Of a stretch of DNA of 64,000 bases, positions 55,065-64,000 are shown in pieces. A program made the translations under genes and the position numbers. The notes under the pieces are model-generated. The model saw only the letters and a list, made by a program, of their open reading frames with translations. It did not search any database and was not told the DNA's origin. This stretch comes from Kordia sp965224175 (GTDB lineage Bacteria > Bacteroidota > Bacteroidia > Flavobacteriales > Flavobacteriaceae): contig NZ_OZ245041.1 of assembly GCF_965224175.1 (NCBI RefSeq), positions 3,038,001-3,102,000 of the forward strand, read 5' to 3'. How positions within the stretch are numbered: position 1 is the stretch's first letter; the number at the start of each line of letters is the position of its first letter.

Positions 55065-56207
55065 TTATTTTCCAAGCGCTTGTGCTAAATCATCAATAAG
55101 GTCATTTATATCTTCAATACCAACACTTAAACGAATTAACGAATCTACAACTCCCGTTTTTTCTCTTTCTTCCTTCGGAATACTTGCATGCGTCATGCTT
55201 GCTGGATGTCCTGCTAATGATTCAACACCTCCTAAAGATTCTGCCAAAGTAAATATTTTTAAATTCTCTACTATTCTGATTGCTTCTGTATAATTATTCC
55301 CTTTGGTTACAAAAGAAATCATACCACCAAAATCGTCCATTTGTTTTTTTGCAATATCATGATTTGGATGGTTTGAAAATCCTGGCCAATATACTGTTGA
55401 GATTTTAGGATGGTTTGCTAAATATTCCGCAATAGCTTTTCCATTTTCACAATGACGCTGCATACGCACATGCAATGTTTTTATTCCACGTAAAGCCAAA
55501 AAACTATCCATTGGTCCACAAATAGCACCACTTGCATTTTGAATGAAGTACAATTTATCTGCAACTTCTTTATCTTTTACAATCAAAGCTCCCATCACCA
55601 AATCACTGTGTCCTCCAATATATTTCGTTGCAGAATGCATCACAATATCTGCTCCTAAATCTAATGGTCTTTGCAAATATGGTGTCGCAAATGTATTATC
55701 TACAGCCAATAGGATATTATACTTTTTTGCAACTATAGAAGCTGCTTCAATATCAATAATATTCATCATTGGATTTGTTGGCGTTTCTACCCAAATAAGT
55801 TTTGTATTTGTGTTGACATACGATTCAATGTTTGCCGCATTTTGCATTCCAACAAATTGAAATTTAATGCCGTAACCTTCAAATATTTTAGTAAACAAAC
55901 GATATGTTCCGCCGTACAAATCGCTAGTTGAAATTACTTCATCTCCTGGTTTCAATAATTTCATTATCGCATCAATAGCAGCTAATCCAGAAGCAAATGC
56001 CATACCGTAGTTTCCGTTTTCAATGCTTGCTAATGCATTTTCTAGTGCAGTTCTCGTAGGATTATGCGTTCTTGAATATTCATAACCTTTGTGTCCGCCA
56101 GGAGTACTTTGTGCATACGTAGATGTTTGATATATAGGTGGCATCACAGCTCCATACGCTTTGTCTGGCTGTTGTTTACCGTGAATTGTTTTTGTATTAA
56201 ATTTCAT
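55065..56207 (-). CDS. Cystathionine gamma-synthase / lyase family PLP enzyme
   Basis: A 380-aa trans-sulfuration enzyme. It has the PLP-binding Lys in HSATKYIGGHSD, the YSRTHNPTR motif near the N-terminus and DNTFATPYLQRP. In flavobacteria this gene is usually taken as cystathionine gamma-synthase (methionine route), but gamma-lyase activity cannot be excluded from sequence. A CAAATTTA (minus TAAATTTG) box lies 25 bp upstream. Confidence 0.92.
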   Translation of the reverse strand: MKFNTKTIHGKQQPDKAYGAVMPPIYQTSTYAQSTPGGHKGYEYSRTHNPTRTALENALASIENGNYGMAFASGLAAIDAIMKLLKPGDEVISTSDLYGGTYRLFTKIFEGYGIKFQFVGMQNAANIESYVNTNTKLIWVETPTNPMMNIIDIEAASIVAKKYNILLAVDNTFATPYLQRPLDLGADIVMHSATKYIGGHSDLVMGALIVKDKEVADKLYFIQNASGAICGPMDSFLALRGIKTLHVRMQRHCENGKAIAEYLANHPKISTVYWPGFSNHPNHDIAKKQMDDFGGMISFVTKGNNYTEAIRIVENLKIFTLAESLGGVESLAGHPASMTHASIPKEEREKTGVVDSLIRLSVGIEDINDLIDDLAQALGK

Positions 56208-56304
56208 GTATTGGTGTTTTTACATCTATGACAAATTTAACGCTTCATTTATTGATTTTCAGATTATAGATGTACCTTTATCAGTAATTAACTATTTTGT
56301 CGAA

Positions 56305-57951
56305 ATGATATATAAAAATAACAATTTATCAAAATACCTTCTTTTTGTATTTGCTTTTTGTAGTATACAGGCATTTTCTCAAAATTTCACCAAACAAGAT
56401 ACTTTACGCGGCTCTATTACACCCGAACGCGCTTGGTGGGATTTGACACATTATCATTTGGACATTAAAGTAGATCCTTCCGAAAAAACAATTGCAGGAA
56501 GCAACACCATTCAATATACGGTATTAGAAAAAGGACAAAAGACGCTTCAAGTGGATTTGCAACCGCCTTTACAAATGACTAAAGCAATTCAAAATGGAGA
56601 GGAATTAGAAATTACTCATGATGGAAATGCACATTTTATTCATCTGAAGAAACGACAAAAGAAAGGAAAAGTATATCGTGTAGAAGTTTTTTATGAAGGC
56701 AAGCCAAAAGTAGCAAAACGCCCACCTTGGGATGGCGGAATTACTTGGAGAAAAGATGCAAACGGGCTTCCTTTTATTGCTTCTTCTTGTCAAGGACTCG
56801 GCGCAAGTGTATGGTGGCCTTGCAAAGATCATATGTATGACGAAGTAGATAGTATGAAAATTAGCGTGAATGTTCCTAAAGATTTGATGAATGTTTCTAA
56901 CGGACGCTTGACCAAAGTTGAAGCATTAGACGATGACACAAAAACTTATCATTGGAAGGTAGTAAATCCAATAAATAATTATGGTGTAAATATTAATATT
57001 GGAGATTACGTGTATTTTGGAGAAAAGTATGAAGGTGAAAATGGCACGTTAGACATGGATTATTATGTGTTGCGAGATAATTTAGACAAAGCCAAAGAAC
57101 AGTTTAAAGATGCCAAACGTACTTTAGAAGCTTTTGAACATTGGTTTGGACCTTATCCATTTTATGAAGATAGTTATAAATTGGTAGAAGCACCATATTT
57201 AGGCATGGAACACCAAAGCTCAGTAACGTATGGAAATGGATATGAAAACGGCTATCGCGGTCGTGATTTGAGTAACACAGGTTGGGGAATGAAGTTTGAT
57301 TTTATCATTATACACGAATCTGGACACGAATGGTTTGCTAATAATATTACCAATATTGATATTGCAGATATGTGGATTCATGAAAGCTTTACAAACTATT
57401 CAGAGAATTTATTTTTAGATTATTTCTACGGAAAAGAAGCAAGTGCTGCATATGTAATTGGTACGCGCGCTAATATTCAAAATGACCGTCCAATTATAGG
57501 AATTTACAACGTAAATCATGAAGGCTCTGGCGATATGTATTATAAAGGTGGAAATATGTTACACATGATTCGTCAATTGATAAACGATGATGCAAAGTGG
57601 CGTAGTATTTTGCGTGGACTAAACAAAGATTTTTACCATCAAACCGTAACTACACAACAGATTGAAAGTTATATTAGTGAAAAATCAGAAATTGACTTAT
57701 CTGCTGTTTTCGATCAATATTTACGTACAACTGATATTCCTGTGCTACGCTACAAAAGAGAAGGAAATAAACTTATGTATCGCTGGGAAAATTCAGTTGA
57801 TGATTTCAATATGAAAGTTCGCTTAGCAGTAAATAAAAAATTGATTTGGCTTTCGCCTACAACAACATGGCAAACAAAAGAAATAGATACTAAAGTTTCT
57901 ACCATGGAGTTAGATCCTAATTTTTATGTGACTATGAAAGAAATGGAATAG
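56305..57951 (+). CDS. M1 family metallopeptidase
   Basis: A 548-aa secreted zinc aminopeptidase. The ATG at 56305 starts a signal peptide (ending AFSQ); the frame is open from 56206, but the upstream part overlaps the divergent gene's start. The M1 landmarks are LGMEHQSS (a GAMEN equivalent), HESGHEWFANN (zinc and catalytic Glu) and WIHESFTNYSE. It is shorter than full M1 enzymes, lacking the C-terminal domain. Confidence 0.93.
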   Translation: MIYKNNNLSKYLLFVFAFCSIQAFSQNFTKQDTLRGSITPERAWWDLTHYHLDIKVDPSEKTIAGSNTIQYTVLEKGQKTLQVDLQPPLQMTKAIQNGEELEITHDGNAHFIHLKKRQKKGKVYRVEVFYEGKPKVAKRPPWDGGITWRKDANGLPFIASSCQGLGASVWWPCKDHMYDEVDSMKISVNVPKDLMNVSNGRLTKVEALDDDTKTYHWKVVNPINNYGVNINIGDYVYFGEKYEGENGTLDMDYYVLRDNLDKAKEQFKDAKRTLEAFEHWFGPYPFYEDSYKLVEAPYLGMEHQSSVTYGNGYENGYRGRDLSNTGWGMKFDFIIIHESGHEWFANNITNIDIADMWIHESFTNYSENLFLDYFYGKEASAAYVIGTRANIQNDRPIIGIYNVNHEGSGDMYYKGGNMLHMIRQLINDDAKWRSILRGLNKDFYHQTVTTQQIESYISEKSEIDLSAVFDQYLRTTDIPVLRYKREGNKLMYRWENSVDDFNMKVRLAVNKKLIWLSPTTTWQTKEIDTKVSTMELDPNFYVTMKEME

Positions 57952-57957
57952 AATTTT

Positions 57958-57994
57958 ATCGAGAACTACTTAGAATTTCTTAGTACTTCTCGAT
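57958..57994. repeat. Long imperfect inverted repeat
   Basis: A 17-bp arm (57958-57974) matches its partner (57978-57994) at 15 positions, 3-nt loop. It lies just past the M1 stop and may act as a terminator or be a remnant of an intergenic repeat. Confidence 0.5.
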
Positions 57995-58004
57995 AGTTCT
58001 ATAA

Positions 58005-58054
58005 AGCGCTGTCGTAATGCTATTTTTACTCAAAAAATCACTCAAAACAGCGCT
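58005..58054. repeat. Inverted repeat AGCGCTGT/ACAGCGCT
   Basis: Perfect 8-bp arms (58005-58012 and 58047-58054) enclose 34 nt, between the convergent M1 and PLP genes. Confidence 0.4.
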
Positions 58055-58072
58055 AGAGACACAAAATCTCCA

Positions 58073-59914
58073 TTAAATTTCTGCTACAAATTCTGAAAAT
58101 ACTTCTTTGTGACGTTCTAAATCCATGTTTGCAGAAAGTGCCACACGTGCAATATAATCTTTGTCTCCTTCTTTTGTAGTTCCTTGTGTTGATGTTGCAG
58201 GAATTGTCCAGTAACAACCTTTTAATTGACCATAACTCACACAATATTTACTTTCATCTGGAATTTCAGCAATCATTAAATTGATGAGTTTCAAGTTTAA
58301 TTTTCTCTTGTAAGCTTCTCGTTCTTCATCCGTATTTCCTTTGGTTGGAAGATCTAACGAAAATACAGAAGGCGTGAATCCTTGCGCTGCTAACTCTTCA
58401 GAAACAAAATTGATTTTTGCAGTAGGCAATGTTTTTTCAATGAACGTAACAAATTCACGTGTATTTGTATATGCATCTGCTATTCGCTGAATCATTGAAG
58501 GTAATTGCGTTGCTAAGATTTCGTATTGTAAAGCGGTCGCTTCATTATCACAAAGACTCAGGTGCAGTTCTATTTTGTCAATTAACGTTGCTGCTTTTTG
58601 GTTTCCAACACAGTATCCAGCAGTACATAAACCTCCACTAGGAAATTTAGATCCACTAGCATATGAAATTGCACGAACTGTAGAAAGTATTTCGCCTTCA
58701 CCTAAAAAAAGTACGTTAGGGCAAAATGTTTGATCTAAAATAAATACAGGATCAATTGCCGTTTCTCCAGTAGCAGTTTTACGCTCTTTTTCTAATGCTT
58801 CTTTCAAAGCAATTAACTCAGGAACTTCCACTCTCGGATTTGTTGGTATTTCAGCAATGATAAAAGGAATCGCATCTTCTTGCGCGACTTTATCCAAGAC
58901 CATATTCACGCTTTTTACCATATCATTGTCACCATCCACAGGTAAATCTAGCACTTCTACGTTTTCAACACAAGCCGCAACACGTCTTGCCTGATCGTTA
59001 GTTCCTCCGTAACAATTTGGTGGTACAATAAATTTGATATCTTTTCCAGGATGTTTCTCTAATGCATCATCAATCAATCCCATCATAATGGCATATTGAA
59101 TAGATAATCCGCTAGAAGCCACTAAAGGTTTTGTAGTAACACCAGTAATATTATTAATTGCAGTTAAAACGCTTGTTTTATTTGCAGCAACATTTGTTTC
59201 TGGAATTGCTAATGATGTTTTTTCTGTTAGTGATTTTAGCACTACCAAGCAATCTGCTGGCGTCATTGCAATTGTCTCTCTTCTTCGAACGTGTTGTATT
59301 TCTGAAACATAGTGTGCATTTTCATCATTTGCCAACACAATACTTCCTAATGTTTCTTGAAAATTGATAAAGAAATCAATATTTGAAGAAAAGTCTACTG
59401 TATGATTATCATTTTGAGAGGAAATAAAAATAGTACTTCCGTCAAACGAAGGAACCTCTAATACATTTTCCACTTTTTTCAATTCAAATGTATATCCGTA
59501 AACATTTCGAACAGTTTCAGCGTCAAAAAAAGCAGGTAATTCGCCAGTATAAACAATTTGTGTATGTTTCTTTTCTAATAAGTTTTTTCTCAAAATTGCC
59601 AAAATAGGTGTTGTTTTTGAAGAAAAACTAATCACGTTTTCTGGTTTCAGATTGTTCAATTTTGCAATTCCCCATTCCAAAACACACGATAAAGGATGTC
59701 CTAAACGAATATAATCGTACGCAGTTGGTAATTCACTTAGCGCTGATTCAGATGAATTATTCGCATTAAATAAGTTTTCAAAATGTTCTAAAAACTGAAC
59801 TTTTGCCAATTTTTCATTGTAAATGTCTAGTCTATGCGTTGTTAAGCGCAACCAATTATTTGGCATGTTTTCTAAGACATTTTCTATATATGTGAGTACT
59901 GTATTGCCTTCCAT
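58073..59914 (-). CDS. PLP-dependent Cys/Met-metabolism-type enzyme, divergent
   Basis: A 613-aa protein whose C-terminal half (about 225-613) has the Cys/Met PLP fold. PLP Lys is in SYASGSKFPSGGLCTAGY; DQTFCPNVLF and IIAEIPTNPRVEVP match cofactor-binding segments. The N-terminal 220 residues are an extra domain of the same gross type (PTAYDYIRLGHP). It is much longer than the 380-aa enzyme at 55065. The substrate is unknown. Confidence 0.85.
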   Translation of the reverse strand: MEGNTVLTYIENVLENMPNNWLRLTTHRLDIYNEKLAKVQFLEHFENLFNANNSSESALSELPTAYDYIRLGHPLSCVLEWGIAKLNNLKPENVISFSSKTTPILAILRKNLLEKKHTQIVYTGELPAFFDAETVRNVYGYTFELKKVENVLEVPSFDGSTIFISSQNDNHTVDFSSNIDFFINFQETLGSIVLANDENAHYVSEIQHVRRRETIAMTPADCLVVLKSLTEKTSLAIPETNVAANKTSVLTAINNITGVTTKPLVASSGLSIQYAIMMGLIDDALEKHPGKDIKFIVPPNCYGGTNDQARRVAACVENVEVLDLPVDGDNDMVKSVNMVLDKVAQEDAIPFIIAEIPTNPRVEVPELIALKEALEKERKTATGETAIDPVFILDQTFCPNVLFLGEGEILSTVRAISYASGSKFPSGGLCTAGYCVGNQKAATLIDKIELHLSLCDNEATALQYEILATQLPSMIQRIADAYTNTREFVTFIEKTLPTAKINFVSEELAAQGFTPSVFSLDLPTKGNTDEEREAYKRKLNLKLINLMIAEIPDESKYCVSYGQLKGCYWTIPATSTQGTTKEGDKDYIARVALSANMDLERHKEVFSEFVAEI

Positions 59915-60026
59915 TATTTTCTACTTTATGTAACGTACAAATATACGCTAATTAGATTTTTTACGGAATTATGAGTCGCTTTAAAACATAGGCGCTTACA
60001 AAACAACTCTTAAAGAAAAGTTATAA

Positions 60027-60494
60027 TTATTTATCTACTTTTAATGCTTTTTTTATTGCCAAAACATATCCATAATGCATGCCTTCATGAATATTATTGA
60101 ATTCTATAGCTTCATGTACATTGCTTAATGTAGTTCCTAAACTAAGTGTATATTCAGTGTAGTTTTTAAATATTCCAGCAGTCAAATCTTCTTCTGTTTT
60201 TATTAATAAACTATCCAATAGTTCATAAACCTCATCTACTTCTTTTTGTACAACATCGCCTTCTGGTTTTGTTCCTTTTCTATATTTAGAAATCATTTCA
60301 TCAGAAACGTACATTGGCAAACCAGATAACTTGTAGACTAATAATTGTTGGGTAACCACTATATGTGCAATATTCCAAAATATATTGTTTGAAAATCCTT
60401 GAGGAATTTTGTTTAAATCTTCTAAGGTAGTCTCTTTTAAAATTCTTTTGATGACCTTTCTGTTGTTTTGAGTAACAGTTCTTGTAAAATTCAT
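60027..60494 (-). CDS. DinB family protein
   Basis: A 155-aa four-helix DinB/YfiT-like protein. Metal-ligand-type His appear in WNIAHIVVTQQLLVY and NIHEGMHYGYVL. Members act as metal-dependent thiol transferases or are uncharacterised. It is divergent from the ArsC-like gene. Confidence 0.88.
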   Translation of the reverse strand: MNFTRTVTQNNRKVIKRILKETTLEDLNKIPQGFSNNIFWNIAHIVVTQQLLVYKLSGLPMYVSDEMISKYRKGTKPEGDVVQKEVDEVYELLDSLLIKTEEDLTAGIFKNYTEYTLSLGTTLSNVHEAIEFNNIHEGMHYGYVLAIKKALKVDK

Positions 60495-60600
60495 TTCGTT
60501 ATATTTTCATTAAAAGTATTCATTTTTGATGGAAATGAATTTTCTTTGCATAAATTATTATCAGTCATATTAAATAACCTCTTTTTAAAACTGTAAACCC

Positions 60601-60951
60601 GTGAAGAAAATTTATCATTTAAAAACGTGCAATACATGTCAGCGAATTATTAAAGAGATTCAACCAACGTCCGATTTTATTCTTCAAGGCATTAAAGAAG
60701 AAGAAATTACCGTAAAACAGTTGGAAGAAATGCACGCTCTTTCGGGAAGCTACGAAGCGTTATTTAGTAGACGCGCCAAGCTTTACAAGGAAATGGATTT
60801 AAAAAATCAGGAGCTTACTGAGCAAGATTATAAACAATATATTTTAGAACATTATACCTTTTTAAAACGTCCAGTTATTATTGTAGAAGATCAAATTTTT
60901 ATTGGGAATTCTGCTAAAACTGTGGCTGCAGCCAAAGAAGCAATTTCGTAA
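60601..60951 (+). CDS. Arsenate reductase (ArsC/Spx) family protein
   Basis: A 116-aa thioredoxin-fold protein with the CxxC motif TCNTCQ at the N-terminus and LKRPVIIVEDQIFIGN near the end. The start is GTG at 60601. Whether it reduces arsenate or acts like Spx is not decided by sequence. The EamA transporter follows 2 bp later, so the two are in one operon. Confidence 0.9.
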   Translation: MKKIYHLKTCNTCQRIIKEIQPTSDFILQGIKEEEITVKQLEEMHALSGSYEALFSRRAKLYKEMDLKNQELTEQDYKQYILEHYTFLKRPVIIVEDQIFIGNSAKTVAAAKEAIS

Positions 60952-60953
60952 TC

Positions 60954-61847
60954 ATGTCTAAAAAAACCTTTGCTTTTATTGCTGCCTTTATGGTGCAAGT
61001 TTTTTATGGAGTTACATTTACTTTTGCATCTGATGTTATAAAAGGTGGCTACATAAAACCATTTGGATTTATATTACTTCGCGTAGCTGCTGCAGGAGTT
61101 TTATTTTGGATATTTAGCATGTTTGCGCCAAAAGAAAAAATAGAACGCAAAGACTTTCTCACTTTCTTTTTAGGGGCTGTTTTTGGAATTGCAATTAATA
61201 TGCTTTGCTTTTTTAAAGGTTTTGAGTACACAACTCCAATTCACGCTTCTGTGATTATGGTGGTTGTACCAATTATTGTATTGATACTCTCCGCCATTTT
61301 CTTGAAAGAGAAAGTCATTTCTACCAAAATTATTGGAATCATTTTAGGACTTTCGGGTGCAGTTGTCCTGAGTTTATATGGTAAGGCTACAGAAAATTCA
61401 TCGAATATTCCGCTTGGAAATTTACTCGTATTTATCAATGCCGTTTCCTATAGTATTTACATTATTATTATTAAAAAATTAACCTCTAAATATCATCCAT
61501 TTACGTTTATAAAATGGTTGTTTTTATTTGGTACTATCTTAGTTTTTCCTTTTGGTTTTTCACAATTAAGTACTGTAGATTGGACTAGTTTTTCTCCATA
61601 TGTATTTTTTGAAGTTGCTTTTGTAATTGTTGGAGCTACATTTGCGACATATTTACTAAACCCAATGGCTTTGCGCGAATTAAAAGCTTCAACCGTAACA
61701 ACTTTTTTATATCTTCAACCTGTTATTGCAGGAATTTTTGCTGTACTTGTAGGCAGCGATTCTCTAGATTTTATTAAAATTGTAGCGGCTCTATTGATTT
61801 TTTCTGGAGTTTATCTGGTAACATTAAATAAGTCCAAAAGCAAATAA
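60954..61847 (+). CDS. EamA family drug/metabolite transporter
   Basis: A 297-aa inner-membrane protein with ten predicted helices in two EamA repeats. The first half has ITFTFASDVIKGGYIKPFGF-like start residues and GFEYTTPIHASVIM; the second has SYSIYIIIIKKLTSKYHPF. The substrate is unknown. Its stop overlaps the next start by 1 bp (TAATG). Confidence 0.93.
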   Translation: MSKKTFAFIAAFMVQVFYGVTFTFASDVIKGGYIKPFGFILLRVAAAGVLFWIFSMFAPKEKIERKDFLTFFLGAVFGIAINMLCFFKGFEYTTPIHASVIMVVVPIIVLILSAIFLKEKVISTKIIGIILGLSGAVVLSLYGKATENSSNIPLGNLLVFINAVSYSIYIIIIKKLTSKYHPFTFIKWLFLFGTILVFPFGFSQLSTVDWTSFSPYVFFEVAFVIVGATFATYLLNPMALRELKASTVTTFLYLQPVIAGIFAVLVGSDSLDFIKIVAALLIFSGVYLVTLNKSKSK

Positions 61848-62989
61848 TGAGTCAAACGCAGCGTCTTTTTTATGATAGTGTAAACAGTATTCCAAAGGAA
61901 TATTGGCAACAGTTAGGCTGCTTACCCAATACATATTATACTCCAGAATTTTTACGCGCATACGAAGTTGCCAATGATGACATAGTGTTTCGATATATTG
62001 TTATTGTAAATGAGCAGAAAGAGGCAGTTGCTTTTGCTTCAACGCAAGTGGTGACAATTCCCATAGAAACAATTACACAGAACATCAAAATTTCTGAGCG
62101 ACTTAAAAAAATAGTCAATAGTTTATTCTGTAACAATTCGCCCAAAATTATGTTTTGCGGAAATATATTTTTGAGTGGAGAATACGGAACATATATCAAA
62201 CGAGGAGAAGATACAAATGCGTTGTTTCACGAATTGGTCGCAGCTTTAAAAACCTTAATGAAACAAACCAAAAGACTCCATGCGGTGTTTGTAAAAGATT
62301 TTAAAGATACCTCGCTTCCTCTCACCGATCAGTTGAAAGACTATGAGTATTCACCCATGAAGGTTGAACCCAATATGATTATTACCTTAAAACCTGAATG
62401 GAAATCTTTTGATGATTATAAAAGTGCGCTCAAATCTAAATATAGAGTCAAAGCAAATAAAGCAGATAGCAAAAGTGAAAATTTGATCGCAAAAGAATTT
62501 ACTTATCAAGAAATTGAACAGTATAAAAGTGAATTGCAAGCGTTGTATGAAAACACCATTGCCAACGCAAATTTTAATGCTCAAATTCTCGATTTAGATA
62601 CTTATATGGTTCTCAAAAAAACACATGGTGATCAGTTTATTGTAAAAGGGTATTTTTTAGAAGAGGATTTGGTTGGATTTTTGTCTGCGATGCGAAATGG
62701 AGATAATTTGGATGCACATTTCATCGGTTTAGATTACGCGCTCAATAAAGAAAATGCAATTTATCCAAGAATCTTAAATGATTATGTGCGTTTGGGTATT
62801 TTGCATGGAGCGAAACGTATCAACTTAGGAAGAACCGCTTCTGAGATTAAGAGTACTTTAGGTGCAAAACCACAAGATCTAACTTGCTACATGCGCCACA
62901 AAAGACCTTTCATAAATAGTTTGATGAAACCCTTTATCAAAAACATTCGAATTAAAGATTTTAAAGAACATAAACCTTTTAAGAAGTAA
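61847..62989 (+). CDS. GNAT family N-acetyltransferase (FemAB/BioF2-like)
   Basis: A 380-aa protein with an N-terminal partner domain and a C-terminal acyltransferase fold (about 180-350), matching the BioF2-like/FemAB type (KSKYRVKANKADSK; NLGRTASEIKSTLGA). It is the third gene of the ArsC-EamA-GNAT operon. The acyl acceptor is unknown. Confidence 0.85.
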   Translation: MSQTQRLFYDSVNSIPKEYWQQLGCLPNTYYTPEFLRAYEVANDDIVFRYIVIVNEQKEAVAFASTQVVTIPIETITQNIKISERLKKIVNSLFCNNSPKIMFCGNIFLSGEYGTYIKRGEDTNALFHELVAALKTLMKQTKRLHAVFVKDFKDTSLPLTDQLKDYEYSPMKVEPNMIITLKPEWKSFDDYKSALKSKYRVKANKADSKSENLIAKEFTYQEIEQYKSELQALYENTIANANFNAQILDLDTYMVLKKTHGDQFIVKGYFLEEDLVGFLSAMRNGDNLDAHFIGLDYALNKENAIYPRILNDYVRLGILHGAKRINLGRTASEIKSTLGAKPQDLTCYMRHKRPFINSLMKPFIKNIRIKDFKEHKPFKK

Positions 62990-63090
62990 CTTAGACTTCG
63001 TTAGACTTTTTCGTCTAGTTAAGCATGACGATTTTAAAAAAAAGCATACAGTTTCAAACTACTTCTCGACACAAAATTCTTCTAGAATTT

Positions 63091-63136
63091 CACTCGAAGT
63101 GACGTTTCTTTACTGCTAAAATTGTCATTTCGAGTG
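63091..63136. repeat. Intergenic inverted repeat
   Basis: CACTCGAAGTGAC (63091-63103) and GTCATTTCGAGTG (63124-63136) form 13-bp arms with one mismatch. TTCGAGTG-type units are widespread in flavobacterial intergenic DNA, as I recall. Confidence 0.5.
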
Positions 63137-63169
63137 ATTCGTCAAAGTAAATTGTATTGAAATTCTTTT

Positions 63170-64000
63170 TTAAAGAATATAATCTGTGCTTACAAAGTTA
63201 GAGGCTCTCGTTTGCAATAATTCATTTAAGATTTCATTGTTATAGTCGTTGTCTTTAGAAGCTACAAAAGTCCTAATTGAGAACGAACGCAATGCATCAT
63301 GCACACTTAAAGTCGCTACCGCAGAATCTTTTCTTCCTGTAAACGGATATACATCTGGTCCACGTTGACAAGAGCTATTTAAGTTTACACGACATACCAA
63401 ATTCACCAAAGTATCAATTAAAGGCGCAAGTGTTTTGGTGTCTTTACCAAACAAACTTACTTGCTGACCATAATTTGAGGCTGCCATATCATCTAAAGGC
63501 TGTTCAATATCTGAAAATGAAATCACGGGAATTACAGGTCCAAATTGTTCTTCTTCATATACACGCATGTCTTTGGTCACAGGATATAAAACTGCTGGAA
63601 AAATGTAATTATCGGTTGTTTCTCCTCCTTTTTTGTTGATAATTTTTGCACCTTTAGCTTCTGCATCATCAATCAATTCTTGAATATATGCTGGCTTATC
63701 TGGCTCTGGCAATGGTGTTAATTTTGCTCCTTCTTCCCAAGGATTTCCAAATTGCAAAGCATCTACTTTTTCAGAGAAACGCTTGTTGAATTCGTCCACA
63801 ATAGCTTCATGCACATACAATACTTTTAACGCAGTACAACGTTGTCCGTTAAACGAAGTCGCGCCTGCAATACACTCGTTAATTGCCAAATCTAAATCAG
63901 CATCTTTCAACACAATTGCTGGATTTTTAGCTTCTAAACCTAACACCATTCGCAAACGATTACTTTTTGGATGAACACTTTGCAGCGCATTGGCAGATTT
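63170..64000 (-). CDS. Aldehyde dehydrogenase, gapN-like (5' end outside window)
   Basis: The C-terminal 276 residues of an ALDH-superfamily enzyme; the frame stays open through the window edge (KSANALQSVHPKSNRLRM...). The catalytic Cys is in FNGQRCTALK, and LGLEAKNPAIVLKDADL precedes it. The end CQRGPDVYPFTGRKDSAV resembles NADP-dependent non-phosphorylating glyceraldehyde-3-phosphate dehydrogenases (GapN) of Bacteroidota. The exact substrate needs the N-terminal part. Confidence 0.88.
   Translation of the reverse strand, partial: KSANALQSVHPKSNRLRMVLGLEAKNPAIVLKDADLDLAINECIAGATSFNGQRCTALKVLYVHEAIVDEFNKRFSEKVDALQFGNPWEEGAKLTPLPEPDKPAYIQELIDDAEAKGAKIINKKGGETTDNYIFPAVLYPVTKDMRVYEEEQFGPVIPVISFSDIEQPLDDMAASNYGQQVSLFGKDTKTLAPLIDTLVNLVCRVNLNSSCQRGPDVYPFTGRKDSAVATLSVHDALRSFSIRTFVASKDNDYNNEILNELLQTRASNFVSTDYIL

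Overview
The window looks like chromosomal DNA of a marine-type flavobacterium (Bacteroidota, Flavobacteriaceae). The gene content most resembles Kordia, but that genus call is an inference from memory. Supporting signs are the low GC content, absence of Shine-Dalgarno sites, type IX secretion (porZ plus two proteins with C-terminal sorting domains), TonB receptors with carboxypeptidase-like N-termini, TPR-transmembrane-AraC regulators, and GG-leader 'natural product precursor' peptides. No tRNA, rRNA, CRISPR array, prophage or insertion sequence was seen.

Layout. 0-5.3 kb: a TPR/AraC membrane regulator, a 57-aa GG-leader peptide not called by simple ORF length, and a prolyl oligopeptidase lipoprotein. 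5.5-12.2 kb: a small hypothetical gene, then a TonB receptor with a DUF5689 lipoprotein, divergent from a secreted endonuclease/exonuclease/phosphatase (probably nucleic-acid or phosphate scavenging), and a four-helix membrane protein. 12.3-20 kb: a second TonB receptor and a compact operon DUF3108 - TDO-like - M23 peptidase - pgi. 20.2-24.8 kb (the accessory-looking part): a second TPR/AraC regulator, a type IX secreted protein, a DUF4214 lipoprotein, a Cys/Thr-rich lanthipeptide-like precursor, and two tandem 275-bp repeats. Each repeat appears to encode a ~115-nt small RNA on the minus strand. 24.8-31.6 kb: aromatic amino-acid catabolism (TDO, hppD, hmgA), then aldehyde dehydrogenase plus DUF779, divergent from an AraC regulator with a 21-bp-spaced direct repeat between them. 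31.6-42 kb: housekeeping genes (patatin/BamA-type fusion, uvrC, 5-FTHF cyclo-ligase, lspA, DksA-like, ileS). 41.8-55 kb: a 1640-aa surface protein, a TonB receptor, recO, porZ, gdhA and an outer-membrane-type protein. 55-64 kb: two Cys/Met-type PLP enzymes, an M1 aminopeptidase, DinB, ArsC-like, an EamA transporter, a GNAT protein and the 3' part of a gapN-like aldehyde dehydrogenase.

The best candidates for something undescribed are the tandem small RNA genes at 24.24-24.66 kb, and the parallel arrangement in which each TPR-TM-AraC regulator is followed on the same strand by an orphan GG-leader peptide. No modification or export enzyme for those peptides lies in the window, so any maturation would have to be provided from elsewhere.
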